This document shows, piece after piece, positions 1 to 11,373 of a stretch of DNA of 64,000 nucleotides. How positions within the stretch are numbered: position 1 is the first letter of the stretch; each line of letters begins with the position of its first letter. The stretch lies in NCBI GenBank assembly GCA_023053685.1, contig JALIGW010000005.1, positions 21,377,001 to 21,441,000 of the forward strand, in the 5' to 3' direction. Both the position numbers and the translations under genes were made by a program. Below the pieces are notes generated by a model. It saw nothing but the letters and a program-made list of their open reading frames with translations, was not told the DNA's origin and ran no database searches. This DNA is from Diadophis punctatus similis. Taxonomy: Eukaryota > Chordata > Lepidosauria > Squamata > Dipsadidae.

Positions 1-32
1 TCATCTGTGTGCAATTAATTAATTTAGTGAAG

Positions 33-79
33 TTTGTTTGTTTGTTTATTTATTTATTTATTATTATTTGTTTGTTTGT

Positions 80-174
<95 letters not shown>

Positions 175-176
175 TT
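33..176. repeat. (TTTG)n/(TTTA)n tetranucleotide microsatellite
   Basis: This is an almost uninterrupted run of TTTG and then TTTA units. The same TTTG-to-TTTA pattern at 25505-25590 abuts the 3' end of a minus-strand LINE, so the tract probably grew from a LINE-type A-rich tail. Open frames through it (Leu/Phe/Tyr/Ile repeats) are artefacts. Confidence 0.95.
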
Positions 177-179
177 TTG

Positions 180-228
180 TGAGATTTATATACCGCCTCA
201 CAGTGCAAGCACTCTCTAAGCGGTTTAA
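180..228 (-). mobile_element. SINE 3' scrap
   Basis: A short piece matching the tail-side sequence of the SINEs at 37447 and 54027: 'tatataccgc' followed by 'ctctaagcggttt'. Only about 50 bp survive. No tRNA head is present. Confidence 0.5.
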
Positions 229-585
229 GTTTCAGAGGACTGAAGTCATTAATACTAATTAAGAATAGTAGAAGATAGAATTTGGGGTGAAAGATGCTTG
301 CAAAGCTGATCTTGTTAGTTATATTTTGGTCTGGGTAAGTATAATTTTACATTATAGTATGGGTATGATAATAAAATAGGTAGGAAAAACATTATTTCTG
401 GTTATTTCTGGATTAGCTATCTAGCCTAAAAATTGCACACCCTGGTTGCCGTCTCTGTCAGATGGAGAACTATATGTTGGACTTCAATTGTTTTTCTTGT
501 CCCATATCCCATCAAGCTCTTAAAAACTTAATTTGTGACCAGGGAAAATAGTGTGTGGAGGTTTATGTGAACATGAGCAGAATGG
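229..585. other. No feature recognised
   Basis: AT-rich sequence with no recognisable exon, repeat family or regulatory signature. Confidence 0.5.
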
Positions 586-890
586 GAGAACTCACCACGA
601 TCAATTCGCCGCGGCCAACTCACCACAGCCAACTCGACATGGGACAACTCTCCACACGATAACTTCTTGTGGGACAATTCAACAATTCAATTTAATTATT
701 TAAAATAATTTAAACAATATTTTAATTTTTGTCATTTACATTTCATTTTGTCCCTCCTTTGGCATCCTTTCTTTAGTGATTCTATTCCATTATTTCTTTG
801 ATACTCGTGTAACACTTGTCCCATGGCAAGTTGCCCCGTGGTGAGTTGTCCTGTGGTGAATTGGCTGTGGCAAGTTGTCGTAAACTCTAT
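586..890. repeat. Mirrored 14-15-mer minisatellite, possible miniature element
   Basis: The left part (588-685) repeats units such as 'aactcaccac', 'ccaactcac' and 'gggacaactc'. The right part (805-885) repeats their reverse complements: 'gtggtgagttgtcc', 'gtggtgaattggc' and 'tggcaagttg'. Between them lies a 110-bp AT-rich core. Inverted blocks of sub-terminal repeats around a core suggest a non-autonomous DNA transposon, but I could not assign a family or a target duplication. Confidence 0.55.
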
Positions 891-990
891 TGTGAGAGCT
901 ATTTCAAAAATAGGGTGAGAATATGGCTGGTGTATGTTTATGCAGATCTCCAAGAAAGTACATTCCCGATTATATATTAATTTGAGACAG

Positions 991-1605
991 TGATAGAATA
1001 GAATAGAATTCTTTATTGGCCAAGTGTGATTGGACACACAAGGAATTTGTCTTTGGTGCCTATGCTCTCAGTGTACATAAAAGAAAAGATAAATTTTGTC
1101 AAGAATCATGAGGTACAACACTTAATGATTGTCATAGGGTATAAATAAGCAATCAGGAAACAATCAATATTGATATAAATCATAAGGATACAAGCAACAA
1201 GTTATAAGTGGGAGGAGATGGGTGATAGGAACAATGAGAAGACTAATAGTAATAGTAATGCAGCCATAGTGAATAGTTAGACAGCGGTGAGGGAATTATT
1301 TTTTTAGCAGAGTGATGGCGTTCGGGAAAAAACTGTTCTTGTGTCTAGTTGTCTTGGTGTGCAGTGCTCTATAGCGTTGTTTTGAGGGTAGAAGTTGAAA
1401 CAGTTTATGTCCAGGATGCGAGGGGTCAGTAAATATTTTCATGGCCCTCTTTTTGACTCGTGCAGTATACAGGTCCTCAATGGAAGGCAGGTTGGCAGTA
1501 ATCGGTTTTTCTGCAGTTCTGATTATCCTCTGAAGTCTGTGTCTGTCTTGTTGGGTTGGGTTGATCCTGCCCTCTCTTAATCTCTATGTCTCCCTATGTG
1601 CTTGT
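991..1605 (-). mobile_element. LINE 3' end, CR1/L3-like, with AATAG tail
   Basis: On the minus strand the sequence encodes a LINE ORF2 C-terminus: a segment read as IEDLYTARVKKRAMKIF, then KLFQLLPSKQRYRALHTK and HKNSFFPNAITLLKK before a stop near 1300. A 3' UTR follows and ends in 'ggccaataaagaattctatt' plus AATAG units. LINE 3' ends with an AATAG tail are known from snakes as CR1-L3 (Snake1). The copy is 5' truncated and frameshifted. Confidence 0.75.
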
Positions 1606-2703
1606 CTATATCCCTGCTACATGGTGATGTGGATACTGATGCTGTAAGATACACTAGGGGATAATGGTTCTAAATAACTTTTTAAAAACAGTGGTTTTTT
1701 TTTACTATTTGTATATTATGAATATTGAGATGTCATTGGGTTGTATCCTTCAGGGATCATTCTATTACTGTAAGCTTTTTTCCACTAGGACTAATCTTGT
1801 TTCTACTCATCCACAACAGTGAAATCCAAGGGTTTCTGCTTGGGTCCTAGTTGCAGTATGCGTTCACGGAAGTCTGCTAGTACTTGTCAACTATTTGTTA
1901 GTGCAACCTGCGAGAAGGATATTCATTCATTCTGAAAAAAATCTGAATGCAGCCTAATGTTTCCTAGAATCAGTTCCCATTTCTCTAATTACCTTAACCA
2001 AGGATACTTCCCTAATTACAACCCAGTTTCAAATAGCTTTTTCTACTTCCATCCGGATTATTTCTTCTAGAGTGACCCAAACAATAGGAACTGACATTCT
2101 TTCTCCAGTCAGAGATCTCTGGGAGGCTATGTTTTGGATTTTTTTTTTTTTAGTTTTTCCTGCTGCTTCTTTCAGTTCAACTCTCAGCATTTTGAGATTT
2201 TTAACTTGACAGACCTGATTTCTTCTCCTGGATGGGAATTTGTGACCAGAATAAGCAATAAGAAAGTCATTCGGTTGTCTCCTTTTGTCTTCTTGTTTGT
2301 TAAGACCAAGTGCCTTTCACTGTCATTTCTGAGAAATGTCTTTCTCCTTGTCTTCCGTTATGCCAATAACTTTTCATCCTAGACTTTGTTCTCTTATCTT
2401 CTCCTTCCTCAGAATGTTCTTTGACAGAACTGATGGATGTCTTTCTCCTGCTTATGATAGGGCTGTGATTTCCCCTTTTATGATCTCACGGTTAGAACTT
2501 CGGTGTGCCACAGGCCTATATTTATGGGCCTTGAGAGCTGGTAAAATGTTGACTATCATCTTCGTGTTTTGTGTTGTTTTAGCTAGTATATCAGCTCATA
2601 GGATAAATTGTAAACCATTAAGACCTACAACAACCTGCTTATAAGTATAAATACTAGCAGATTGGCTACAGTAAATCTTCTATACTAAAACTACTCTTAG
2701 TAT
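1606..2703. other. No feature recognised
   Basis: Unassigned sequence with short T-rich tracts. Open frames of about 80-100 codons near 2134-2644 have no recognisable domain and no conserved-looking splice context. Confidence 0.5.
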
Positions 2704-3073
2704 ACAGTTCATTTAGTGACTGTTCAAAGTTACAACAGCACTGAAAAAGTGACTTATGAACATTTTTCACACTTAAAACCATGGCAGTATCCCCATGGTC
2801 ATGTGATCAAAATTAAGACGCTTGGCAACTGGTTCATATTTATGACGGTTGTATTGTCCCGGGATCATGTGATCACCTTTTGTGACAAGCAAAGTCAATG
2901 GGAACTCCAGATTCATATAACTACTGGGTTACTAACTTAACAAATGCAGTGATTCACTTAACAATTATGGCAAGAAATGTCAAAAAAATGGGGCAAAACT
3001 CACTCCACAAATGTCTCACTTAACAACATAAATCTTGGGCTCAATTGTGGTCGTAAGTCGAGGACTACCTGTA
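2704..3073 (-). mobile_element. TA-flanked miniature DNA element (Tc1/mariner-like)
   Basis: The family has termini TACAGGTAGTCCTYGACTTA and its reverse complement. This copy keeps the right end ('gtcgaggactacctgta') but lacks the outer left end. Better copies are at 3494 and 44473. TIRs with a terminal TA suggest Tc1/mariner, but the superfamily is not proven. A degenerate (TCTGG)n tract follows at 3078-3118. Confidence 0.75.
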
Positions 3074-3118
3074 GTTTGGTCTGGTCTGGTCTGGTCTAAT
3101 CTAGTCCAGTCTAGTAAC

Positions 3119-3493
3119 AGAGGGTATACTACTTTATACCTTCAGTTAATTACGTATAATTATAATTATAATAATACTATACTATTTAACTTTTTTATTT
3201 TATTGTGCTCCATTTGAATAGCATTGTACCTCAAAGTTATTGATTCTTTTCTGAATAAGTATGTGTATATGTTTGAATGTGTGTGTACATCAACACACAA
3301 GTACAAAATTTCTATAGTTAATCTGTATATTAGAATCAATTTTATTAATGCCATAAGGTCGTAAGTTAAATTACTCTCTTAATTAGAGAGTGCCAATTGA
3401 ATGTTTTTTAGCCAAATTGACTTAAAGTTGTCCCTAAGAACCAGTGGGGCCAAATCCACTGGGTAGAAACTTTGGCCAAAGGTTAAGAGATAG
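3119..3493. other. No feature recognised
   Basis: AT-rich sequence between two copies of the same miniature element; nothing else is supported. Confidence 0.4.
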
Positions 3494-3888
3494 TACAGGT
3501 AGTCCTTGACTTACAAACACAATTGAGCCCAAAATTTCTGTTGCTAAGCGAAAAAATTTGTTATGTGAGTTTTGCCTCATTTTGCGACCTTTCTTGTCAC
3601 AGTTGTTAACTGAATCCCTAGAATTGTTAAGCTAGTAATATGGTTGATTAGTGAATCTGGCTTCCCCATTGACTTTGCTTGTCAGATCGCAAAAGGCAAT
3701 CCCATGACTCCAGGACACTGCAACGGTCATAAATATGAGTCAGTTGCCAAGCATCTGAATTTTGACCACGTGACCATGAGGATGCTGCAGTGGTTGTAAG
3801 TCTGAAAAACAGTCATAAGTCCCTTTTTGCAGTGCCATTGGAACTCCGAATGGTCACCAAAGGAACTATAAGTCAAGGACAAGTTCTA
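3494..3888 (+). mobile_element. TA-flanked miniature DNA element (Tc1/mariner-like)
   Basis: Opposite orientation to the copy ending at 3073. It begins 'tacaggtagtccttgactta' and ends 'agtcaaggacaagttcta', a decayed copy of the inverted terminus. The interior is collinear with the 44473 copy, including the 'gtgaccatgaggatgctgca' region and the CpG-to-TG decay typical of old copies. Confidence 0.8.
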
Positions 3889-4820
3889 GCATATGCAGAG
3901 ACCATATTAATCTCTAAATGAAATCAGTGTTCTAAATGCATTTTAGAACTTTTAAGAATAGCTTTAATCAATTTAGACTGAACAGCTTCAAGAATGTCAA
4001 GCTTTGTAAAAGTACAAAGTGGGGGACAAGACAGATGCTGAGAAAATACAGATGTTGAGAAAAGACTACAGGTGGAAAAGGTGCTCTGTTTCGATGGTAG
4101 ACTCTTAGGATAGCCAAGGAGCAACTCTGCTCTTCTCTCTGGGACAGTGAGATCTGGTATAACACTTCAAGATGTAATAAGTATGTACCAGTGCAGTAGA
4201 ATTCCAATTAATTTAACAACTGTGGATTTTACGGTCGATCTATGCAAATATTAAAACATTAGCTTTCTGATGATTTAGCACAAGTTTTTCTTTGAAATAA
4301 AAAGTGGCCAGTGCCCTTTTCATTCCCATCTAACAGACAGACAGACAGACATGATTTCAATATTGTCTGCATATAAAAGAGCTAAATCGCTCAATCTGCT
4401 AATACAGGATGGTATGTGTGCAATCTGAGAAAGCCTCAAATTAATATACAAATTAAAAAATGTATAATATACTCCTTTCTAATCCCTTTCTGAGTAGGTG
4501 ATTGACCCATAGAGGGACAGCTAATGCTCAAGCAGATGTTGGAGTAGAAAGGCTGAATGAGAAAGTCAACTTTCGTTTATGGATGATTCCCTGGTTTTTC
4601 TCATAGTGTCTCCCTTGAGATTGATGTGGATATTTTTACAGTTGATTTTTATACGACAGCTAATTTAGCACCCAATTTAACCTTCATTTTATTTCAGTGT
4701 ATTTTTATTTCAGTTGGCAAAGTCTTTCTGATATGCCTTTTAAAACTTTATTAGTGTTTAAGTATCAGTTGTGAAGAATATAGGCAAAGAAAATTTATTA
4801 TAGGCTTATATATTGCCTAC
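3889..4820. other. Unassigned sequence with a short (CAGA)n
   Basis: There is a (CAGA)n run at about 4331-4352. Otherwise AT-rich sequence without recognised features. Confidence 0.5.
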
Positions 4821-5370
4821 GAGCCCTGGTGGCACAGTGGTTAGAATACAGTATTGCAGGCTAACTCTGCCCACAGCCAGAAGTTCAATCCTGATGGGGC
4901 TCAAGGTTGACTCAGCTTTTCATCCTTCCGAGGTCAGTTAAATGAGGATCTAGATCAGTGGTTCCCAACCTTCCTAATGCCGCGACCCATGCCCCGCCCC
5001 CGCGCCACCACCGTGACCCACCCCGCCACCGCCATTTGGGTTCTTTTACCCTCTGCACATGCGCAAAGCGTGCTGCGCATGCACAGACAGTAAAATAACC
5101 CAAATGGCGGCAGCGGGGTGGAGCGCGGTGGGGGTGCGGGTTGTGGGGCACAATATGGCCAGGCTTGTGGCAGTGGGGGGGAGCTGAGGATGCCGGGGTG
5201 ACCCCTGGGAAATGGTCGTTCGACCTCCAAAGGGGTCCCAACCCCCAGGTTGGGAACAGCTGATCTAGATGTTGGGGGCAATGTACCCATAATGCTTTCA
5301 TTGTAAACTGCCCATAGATTACTCTAAAGTGCTATGGGGTATTATATAAGCTTAAATGCTATTGCTATTT
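4821..5370 (+). mobile_element. tRNA-derived SINE (Sauria type), split by a hAT element
   Basis: The head 'ggtggcacagtggttag' resembles a pol III A box and 'agttcaatcc' resembles a B box. The body continues 'gggctcaaggttgactcagc' and the tail is 'aaatgctattgctatt'. A 307-bp hAT element and its 8-bp target duplication (4948-4955 and 5263-5270) interrupt the body. Removing the insert restores a SINE of normal length, like those at 28380 and 37447. Confidence 0.85.
4956..5262. mobile_element. Non-autonomous hAT element, SPIN-like ends
   Basis: It begins CAGTGGTTCCCAACC and ends GGTTGGGAACAGCTG, an inverted repeat with two mismatches. It is flanked by a perfect 8-bp duplication, ATCTAGAT, the hallmark of hAT transposition. 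The interior is GC-rich with 'gcgcatgc' motifs. The ends and the 'cgttcgacctccaaaggggt' stretch resemble the horizontally transferred SPIN group as I remember it; the subfamily is not verified. Open frames inside on both strands are not genes. Confidence 0.85.
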
Positions 5371-5902
5371 CTGTTCGTAATCCAGTGTAATTGTTTTCCA
5401 ATTTTTCATGATATATTACTCCAGATGAGCCTCTAGTTTCAGAGTCTTTGGGGGAAATTTGGAATGCTGCTTCAGGAACAGAGAAGATAAAATGACTATC
5501 TACTATTTAGTGACCAGTTACATGATTAGTTAAGTATTAAATGTGCGAATTGCTTTTCTAACCATTCAGAGTTCAAGATGATGTACAAGTTTGGGGAGCT
5601 GGCTCATCAGGGCATGTTTTTTTCTGTGGGTCACTGAAGGACTAGATCTTTTTTCAGGTTTATGGAGGCGGGGGGTTGTCAGGACAGAAACAGTAAAGAG
5701 AAGCAGAAAAACTCCTGGGCATTTAAGGGCACTATTTCCAAATCATTTTTCAAGCATGCTCAACCCTATATTTGAAAAACTTACACATGAAGAAGTCATC
5801 AGTGCTTCAGATTCTTTGCATGTGAGGTTGTCTTCTATCCATTCCACTGATTCAGCAATAAAGATGGGGAAATTTATCTGTTGTACCTCTGAAAATTATC
5901 AC
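5371..5902. other. No feature recognised
   Basis: A 111-codon open frame at 5591-5926 has no recognisable domain and runs into the next hAT element. I treat it as chance. Confidence 0.45.
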
Positions 5903-5910
5903 ATCCAGGC

Positions 5911-6253
5911 TAGGGGTGGGTTCTAACTTACCTCGCTGCCAGTTCACTTCCTCCCGCGCCTTGTGGGCACGCCTTGTGGACGTGCATGCTCAGTGCCGAA
6001 AATTCAAAAAAATCCCCCCTCAAAAAAAAATGGAAACAAGATGGTGACACATGCGCAGTGCCAAATACTCGGCTTCTGCGCATGCGCAGAAGAAAAATCA
6101 GCAATAAAATTCCCAAAAAAATTATCCCAAAAAAAGATACCGGCGTCCACGGACCGGCACCAACAGAACTGGCTCCGTGACATCACTGTGTGTCACCAGC
6201 GGTTTGCTACCGGTTCTATAGAACCAATGCAAACTGGGAGGAACCCACCTCTG
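5911..6253. mobile_element. hAT MITE, family with GGTGGGTTC ends
   Basis: It starts TAGGGGTGGGTTC, ends GAACCCACCTCTG, and is flanked by a perfect 8-bp duplication ATCCAGGC (5903-5910 and 6254-6261). The interior is GC-rich and contains the palindrome TGCGCATGCGCA at 6077-6088. Related copies are at 10166, 11374, 24690, 30478 and 48742. Confidence 0.88.
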
Positions 6254-6261
6254 ATCCAGGC

Positions 6262-7124
6262 AGTTAGAAGTTAAACAGAGTAATAAAAATGAGTTTACCA
6301 TCTGTGATATTGGTATTTTTTTTAATGTACTAATGGAATCTCTGTAGTGACTCTGCCAGGCTGATCTCCCAAGAAAGGTATTTCACATTGTTCACATTGT
6401 GGATGCCATAACAGAAAAAGGTGCTATTACATACTTGTTTTTAATGTCTATTCCAACATGTAGATGACCTGCAAGGTCCCTTCCAACTCTGTTAATCTGT
6501 TAATGTAGAGGAAATATCTATGGTTGCTCATAAGTCTTGTCCTAAAATTAGGATTGCAAATTAAATATGTAAAATACGTATCCTGTTTATTCTTTTGGAA
6601 TTTTCCCCCAAGATAACTATCTATGAATTGAAAGAGGTCATACATTTGTTGAGAACAAGAGTCTGTTAAAATAAAGAATTGAGCAAGAAGTTCCTCAAGC
6701 CAAACTTATTTTTAAAGGCCTTTTCTCTCTTTCCTTTCATTTCCTGTTCAGAAGTCCCTTCTCTTCCTCTAATCTCTATTTTAATTTTGTTCTCACACTA
6801 TCATTTCCTCTTAACCCATCTGTATTCTGCTCTATTTTTTGCTCTTTGCTGAAAAGAGAGAAGACTATGCACGTCTACATAACATTTGTATGCTGTATGC
6901 TTCTCTTTATGAGGTACTTTCATTTGATTAGTATAAATAAATACGGATTGTTTGAAGTAGCGGTACAAAAAATAACTGGCTTCTGGCAATTATGTATACA
7001 CACTTGCATATTTGCACACATTTACGCAGAATCTCACCTTTGTACATTTGTTAGGTATTAGATGGAGAATCTCTAGTTTCAACCTGGCAAGCCTAGTTTG
7101 ATAAGCTAACTGAGCATTGCGCAA

Positions 7125-7127
<3 letters not shown>
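6262..7127. other. Mostly unassigned; CR1 3' tip near 6460-6505
   Basis: 'tgacctgcaaggtccc' followed by 'ttccaactctgttaat' at about 6465-6500 matches the terminal sequence of the CR1 copy that ends near 57970. The rest has no recognised feature. Confidence 0.5.

Positions 7128-7209
<82 letters not shown>
7128..7209. repeat. (CT)n microsatellite
   Basis: About 41 uninterrupted CT units, followed by imperfect TCTC/TCTG units to about 7260. Arg-Glu frames on the minus strand are repeat artefacts. Confidence 0.97.
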
Positions 7210-7214
<5 letters not shown>

Positions 7215-7260
7215 CCCTTCTCTCTCTTTGTCTCTGTCTCTGTCTCTATCTCTCTCTGTC

Positions 7261-7597
7261 CCCTCCTCTATTTCATATATATATTGCAATCAATGAGAAA
7301 CACAATCAATCAGTGAAATTTAATTTACAATTATAGACCCAAATTCTGGGAAATGTCAACAACAGACATGTTATAAACTAAAATATTAAAAGAGAAAAAT
7401 ATAGCTAATTGGCTTTTGACAGGAAACAATCTTTGAGAACTTAATTATGTCCAGAATTGGCTTACACAGTGGTGACTGAACAATATTTTGCTACCTTTTT
7501 GGAAATTTCTAACGATTGATCAGCCAATAGAAAAAAATGCTTTCTATGGAACACTTGGGGTAATTTATAGGAGGGTGATATTAATTCAGCACCCAGT
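7261..7597. other. No feature recognised
   Basis: AT-rich sequence; nothing supported. Confidence 0.4.
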
Positions 7598-7755
7598 GTA
7601 CAAGTAGTCTTCATTAAGTGATTGTTCAAAGTTACAACAGAGCTGAACAAATGGTAACTACAAGTCCTTGAAGCTACAGCTTTTTCAATATCTCCATGGT
7701 CAACTTATCAAAATTTGGGCGCTTGCCAACCCAACCCATATTTATGACTGCAGAA
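7598..7755 (-). mobile_element. Fragment of the TA-flanked miniature element
   Basis: 'aagtgattgttcaaagttac' and 'atctccatggtcaact' align with the copy at 2704-3073. Only one half is left. Confidence 0.6.
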
Positions 7756-8199
7756 TGAATTTCAACAGCCCTCACATGCCTATGTCCCACCCATCTCTAC
7801 CCTTTTGGCTGCCCTGAACTCTACCACCCCTGCTGTCCTGCATTCTGCTGCTCTCAGCTTACCTTCCCTATCTTCTTCCTTCTGCTGCTGATATATGCCC
7901 AGTTGATGCATCCTTTATCTTTCCCGAGGTTGTCTGAAGTCTCCTGGGGTGACAGGGAGTGGCATTGTGGAAGCCTCACGTGGCCTCCACAAAGAGCTAG
8001 CAGCTGTCTTGGCTGGGTGTGCCTCATCAGTAGCGCAAAGAAACAAATGATAAATTTCAGCCGGGAGAAGAGACAGCAGACTTTAAGGTGCTAAAAGGGC
8101 AGAGATGGGACATGGGGAGAGTTGAAGTGGAGGCAACCATGGTAGGAAAAGTATGAGGTACTGGCCTAATGATGGCATGATCCTGGCCTAAACTGCAAC
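7756..8199. other. No feature recognised
   Basis: Moderately GC-rich, non-repetitive sequence. The short frames show no recognised domain. Confidence 0.4.
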
Positions 8200-8325
8200 C
8201 AGGACTATCCAAACTGCCATTGCTAAGGAGTGTGGTAATATGATGTTTCACCAGACAACTGCCTTGTTTAGTTACAGAAATTCCAGTGCCAATTAGGGTT
8301 ATTAAATGAAGACTACCTGTGTGAT
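8200..8325. mobile_element. Fragment of a second miniature-element family
   Basis: The end 'aaatgaagactacctgtgtg' resembles the right end of the element at 48495-49280 ('taaatgaggactacctgta'). The left end is lost. Confidence 0.45.
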
Positions 8326-8329
8326 ACAG

Positions 8330-8893
8330 TAGACACCTTAGCATATCAGACATAAATACATTAGAAAGTGTCCAGAGATACTTTACGAGAAGAGTCCTCC
8401 ACTCATCTACTCGCAACAGAATACCTTACGAAACCAGACTTGAAATCCCAGGCTTAGAAAGCTTAGAACTACGTTGCCTTCGGCATGACCTAAGCATAGC
8501 TCATAAAATTATCCACTACAATGTCCTTCCTGTCAATGACTACTTCAGCTTCAACCACAACAATACAAGAGCACACAACAGATACAAACTCAAAGTGAAC
8601 CGCTCCAAACTTGACTGTAGAAAATATGACTTTAGCAACAGAATGGTAAATGCCTGGAATTCACTACCTGACTCTGTGGTTTCATCACCAAACCCCCAAA
8701 ACTTTACCCTAAGACTGTCCACTTTGACCTCAACCGATTCCTAAGAGGTCAGTAAGGGGCATGCATATGTGCACCAGCATGCCTACTGTCCCTGTCCTAA
8801 TGTTCCCTCTTATCAGTACCAATCTTATGTACATAAAAATGTTATATCTATGTATATTACTAACACGTACTTGACAAATAAAAATAAATAAAT
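8330..8893 (+). mobile_element. LINE 3' end (CR1/L2-like), ORF2 C-terminus
   Basis: The + strand reads as a LINE ORF2 C-terminus: LEIPGLESLELRCLRHDLS, then HKIIHYNVLPVNDYF, then FSNRMVNAWNSLPDSVVSS. A 3' UTR ends in 'tgacaaataaaaataaataa'. The same family occurs on the minus strand at 18276 and 25505. The copy is 5' truncated and has a frameshift near the end. The clade is inferred from motif style. Confidence 0.75.
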
Positions 8894-9085
8894 TTATTGG
8901 CCAAGTGTGATTGGACACAGAAAGTATTTGTCCCTGGTGCACAAGCTCTCAGTGTACATACAAGCAACAAGTGATAAGTCATAATCATAAAATACAATCA
9001 TCATAAAACATAAGATACAACACTCAGTGATAGTCATAGGATACTAAATAAGCAATCAACATAAATCATAATAGGATACTAAATA
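8894..9085 (-). mobile_element. CR1/L3-like LINE 3' UTR
   Basis: 'ttggccaagtgtgattggac' is shared with the LINE at 991-1605, as is the following 'agctctcagtgtacat' segment. It directly abuts the A-rich tail of the preceding LINE, so the two insertions lie tail to tail. Confidence 0.75.
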
Positions 9086-10157
9086 TTTGGAGTCAAATAT
9101 CAGGTGGGATCAGGGTCTCTCACCACAAAATTAGTTTTTGCCAGTATTTTATTCAGCAGATCCTCATACAAACCTCAATTGACATGCAGCCTGGCTATAG
9201 CCTCAAGCTTGCAAAGGAAATGCAGTGATGGACATGAAACATTGCTCTTAAGAACCTGGACTGGATTCCCTTCAGATTTTTTGCACCTTTCTATGCACAA
9301 ATGTGTGTGCCATAAAGTGTTCAGTTCAGCACTTTGGCCTTGAAAAATGTAATTGGAGTGGGAACATACTGTAATCATTTTCATGGTGCTTGGCACATCT
9401 AATTTTGTGCAAGTCTTTTTGGCAAATCTTTTTGTGCAAGTTTCCAATGAAATATTTTTTCTTTGTTATTTCCATGTATTGTAGGATTGGAACATGATTC
9501 ATAATTTTTAAGGACTTAAATTTCTCAGTCTGATTGCTTTGTTTTTCCATTAATGGAGGCTATTAGCATGTCATTTTTAATATTATCCCTTTTATTTCAC
9601 GATAAATAAATTTTAGTTTTTCTAAAGTTTATAAATTCTATTAAAGACAAGCCTTTATTAGGGAGAGGATAAACACATCTTCTGTGTAAAGCAAAATAGA
9701 CTTTGGTTTATTTGTTAAATTGATTTTACTTTTTGTTAGGACTTGACTTACAGAGTTGATATAACGATTAAAAGGGATTAAAATTCAAGTTTATTTAACT
9801 AATTGTAAAATGGGGATGTAGACTGAAAGAAGCCCACTTGCTGCTCATTTGATTTCTTTCTTAATTATCATTGCATTATGATTTATATAAGAAAATAACA
9901 CATATATTTATTTAAGGTTTTCCAACACAGTCTCTTTTGAAATCAAATCAAATCAGCAAATAGGGAATCTCAACATCGAGACAAATATATTTCCACCAAT
10001 TGATTTGGAATAATATATTGATCTACAGTTCATTGTCCTGTTCTGAAGTCTGCTTGCTCATCAGCCAACCCTAGTTATTATTCTAATCAATTAATAAGCA
10101 TCTCATTGTAGGAGAAGAAGTGGCAGAATCTGGGGGCAGAGTAAAAAGAGGGATCAG
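9086..10157. other. No feature recognised
   Basis: AT-rich, apparently single-copy sequence without recognised exons. Confidence 0.45.
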
Positions 10158-10165
10158 CCTAGAAT

Positions 10166-10549
10166 CAGGGGCAGGTTGCTTGTTCTTCACGCTACCGATG
10201 CGCTGCGCGTGCATCGCCATGTTTCGGTGTGCGCACCCCCTTGCGCGATTTTGCTTCCTGCACATGCATAGAAGCAAAATCTCACGAGGGGACACGCATG
10301 CGCACGCGATTTTGCTGGGTTTTTTGCTTCTGCACATGTGCAGAAACAAAAAATCATCAAAATCTCGTGCTCACGCTCGTCCCCTCGCGAGATTTTGTTT
10401 CCACGCATGCCCAAAAATTCCCCAAAAAAAGATGGCGCTGCGCGACAGACAGGTGAAGACGGCACCAGAGCTGTCGTGCGCAAATAGCGCCATCTGCTGG
10501 CCGCTACCAGTGCAGTAGAGTCGACTGCACCGGTAGGAACCTACCACTG
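10166..10549. mobile_element. hAT MITE, GGTGGGTTC family
   Basis: It starts CAGGGGCAGGTTGC and ends GGAACCTACCACTG. The 8-bp duplication CCTAGAAT is perfect (10158-10165 and 10550-10557). The interior is CpG-rich with several 'gcatgcgca' and 'ctcgcgagatttt' motifs. Several overlapping open frames inside are not genes. Confidence 0.87.
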
Positions 10550-10557
10550 CCTAGAAT

Positions 10558-11365
10558 CCCTACATACATATGGTCGAAGTCCAACCTCCCTTGAATTCTG
10601 TTGACCCTTATTAATTCCAAGCAAGTATTAACTATTAATTGAGAAGATTCCTCTGCATAGGCATAAGCAATCAATCAATTGGATCTTCATATATGGCTCT
10701 GATTTTTTGCACCTGGCACTTATGATGATATTTGCTATATAATTTATTAAAATTACTTAAGGGATTTATTGGACAGAAGTCAGCAGAATTATATTGATCA
10801 CTTAAAGATTGGGATTATGATAGAACAGATCACTGCTGTGTATTAGGTTTTATTAGTTCTGCTGGAATCATATATCCACTGACTGTCTTTCCATTTCTTA
10901 ATAGGACTATGATTTGGAAGTTTTCAATCAGAGGCCACTCAAGAAAGAGTTTACTGTTAAATTGAGGATAGGGATGACATGACTCATTTAACACTAAAAA
11001 GACTGTTAAAACATTCAACCAATTTAGCAGGAGGAATTGTATTTTGTGCTTTGGCAATGACTTGTAATGTTGACTTGGTAATCAACTGCCAAGAGGCAAA
11101 GGGATTTTTCTATTGTACCAAACTTTGCCCAGATTTCAATTTGTAATTATTAAAACATCCAATAAAGTTATATTATTTAATTTTCAAAAGTCATAGTGAA
11201 GATAGTGGCCACAATTCCTTTAAAACCTATAGAATATAACTAATTTAGCTTTAGTGTTTTATATATTCTTTATCAAACCAGTGTTTGTGAGGCTTTAAGG
11301 TAGTTCTCTGGTAGGGGAAATCTCTAGACTACCTTAAATTACATAAAGATTGTTTAAGTTGGGGG
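10558..11365. other. No feature recognised
   Basis: AT-rich, probably single-copy sequence. Confidence 0.4.
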
Positions 11366-11373
11366 GCTAATGG

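Noticed and set aside
34..262. Leu/Phe/Tyr/Ile-rich open frames
   Set aside because: They are translations of the TTTG/TTTA microsatellite.
4821..4870. tRNA gene
   Set aside because: A-box and B-box-like sequences belong to a SINE head; no full cloverleaf or anticodon arm could be drawn, and identical heads recur in five other SINEs.
4912..5301. 129-codon Pro/His-rich frame
   Set aside because: Lies across a hAT MITE with exact inverted ends and target duplication; GC-rich MITE interiors have few stops.
6990..7289. Arg-Glu repeat protein on the minus strand
   Set aside because: Translation of the (CT)n microsatellite; the same applies to 58663-58894.
10083..10518. Cys/His-rich overlapping frames on both strands
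   Set aside because: They are confined to the hAT MITE at 10166-10549.
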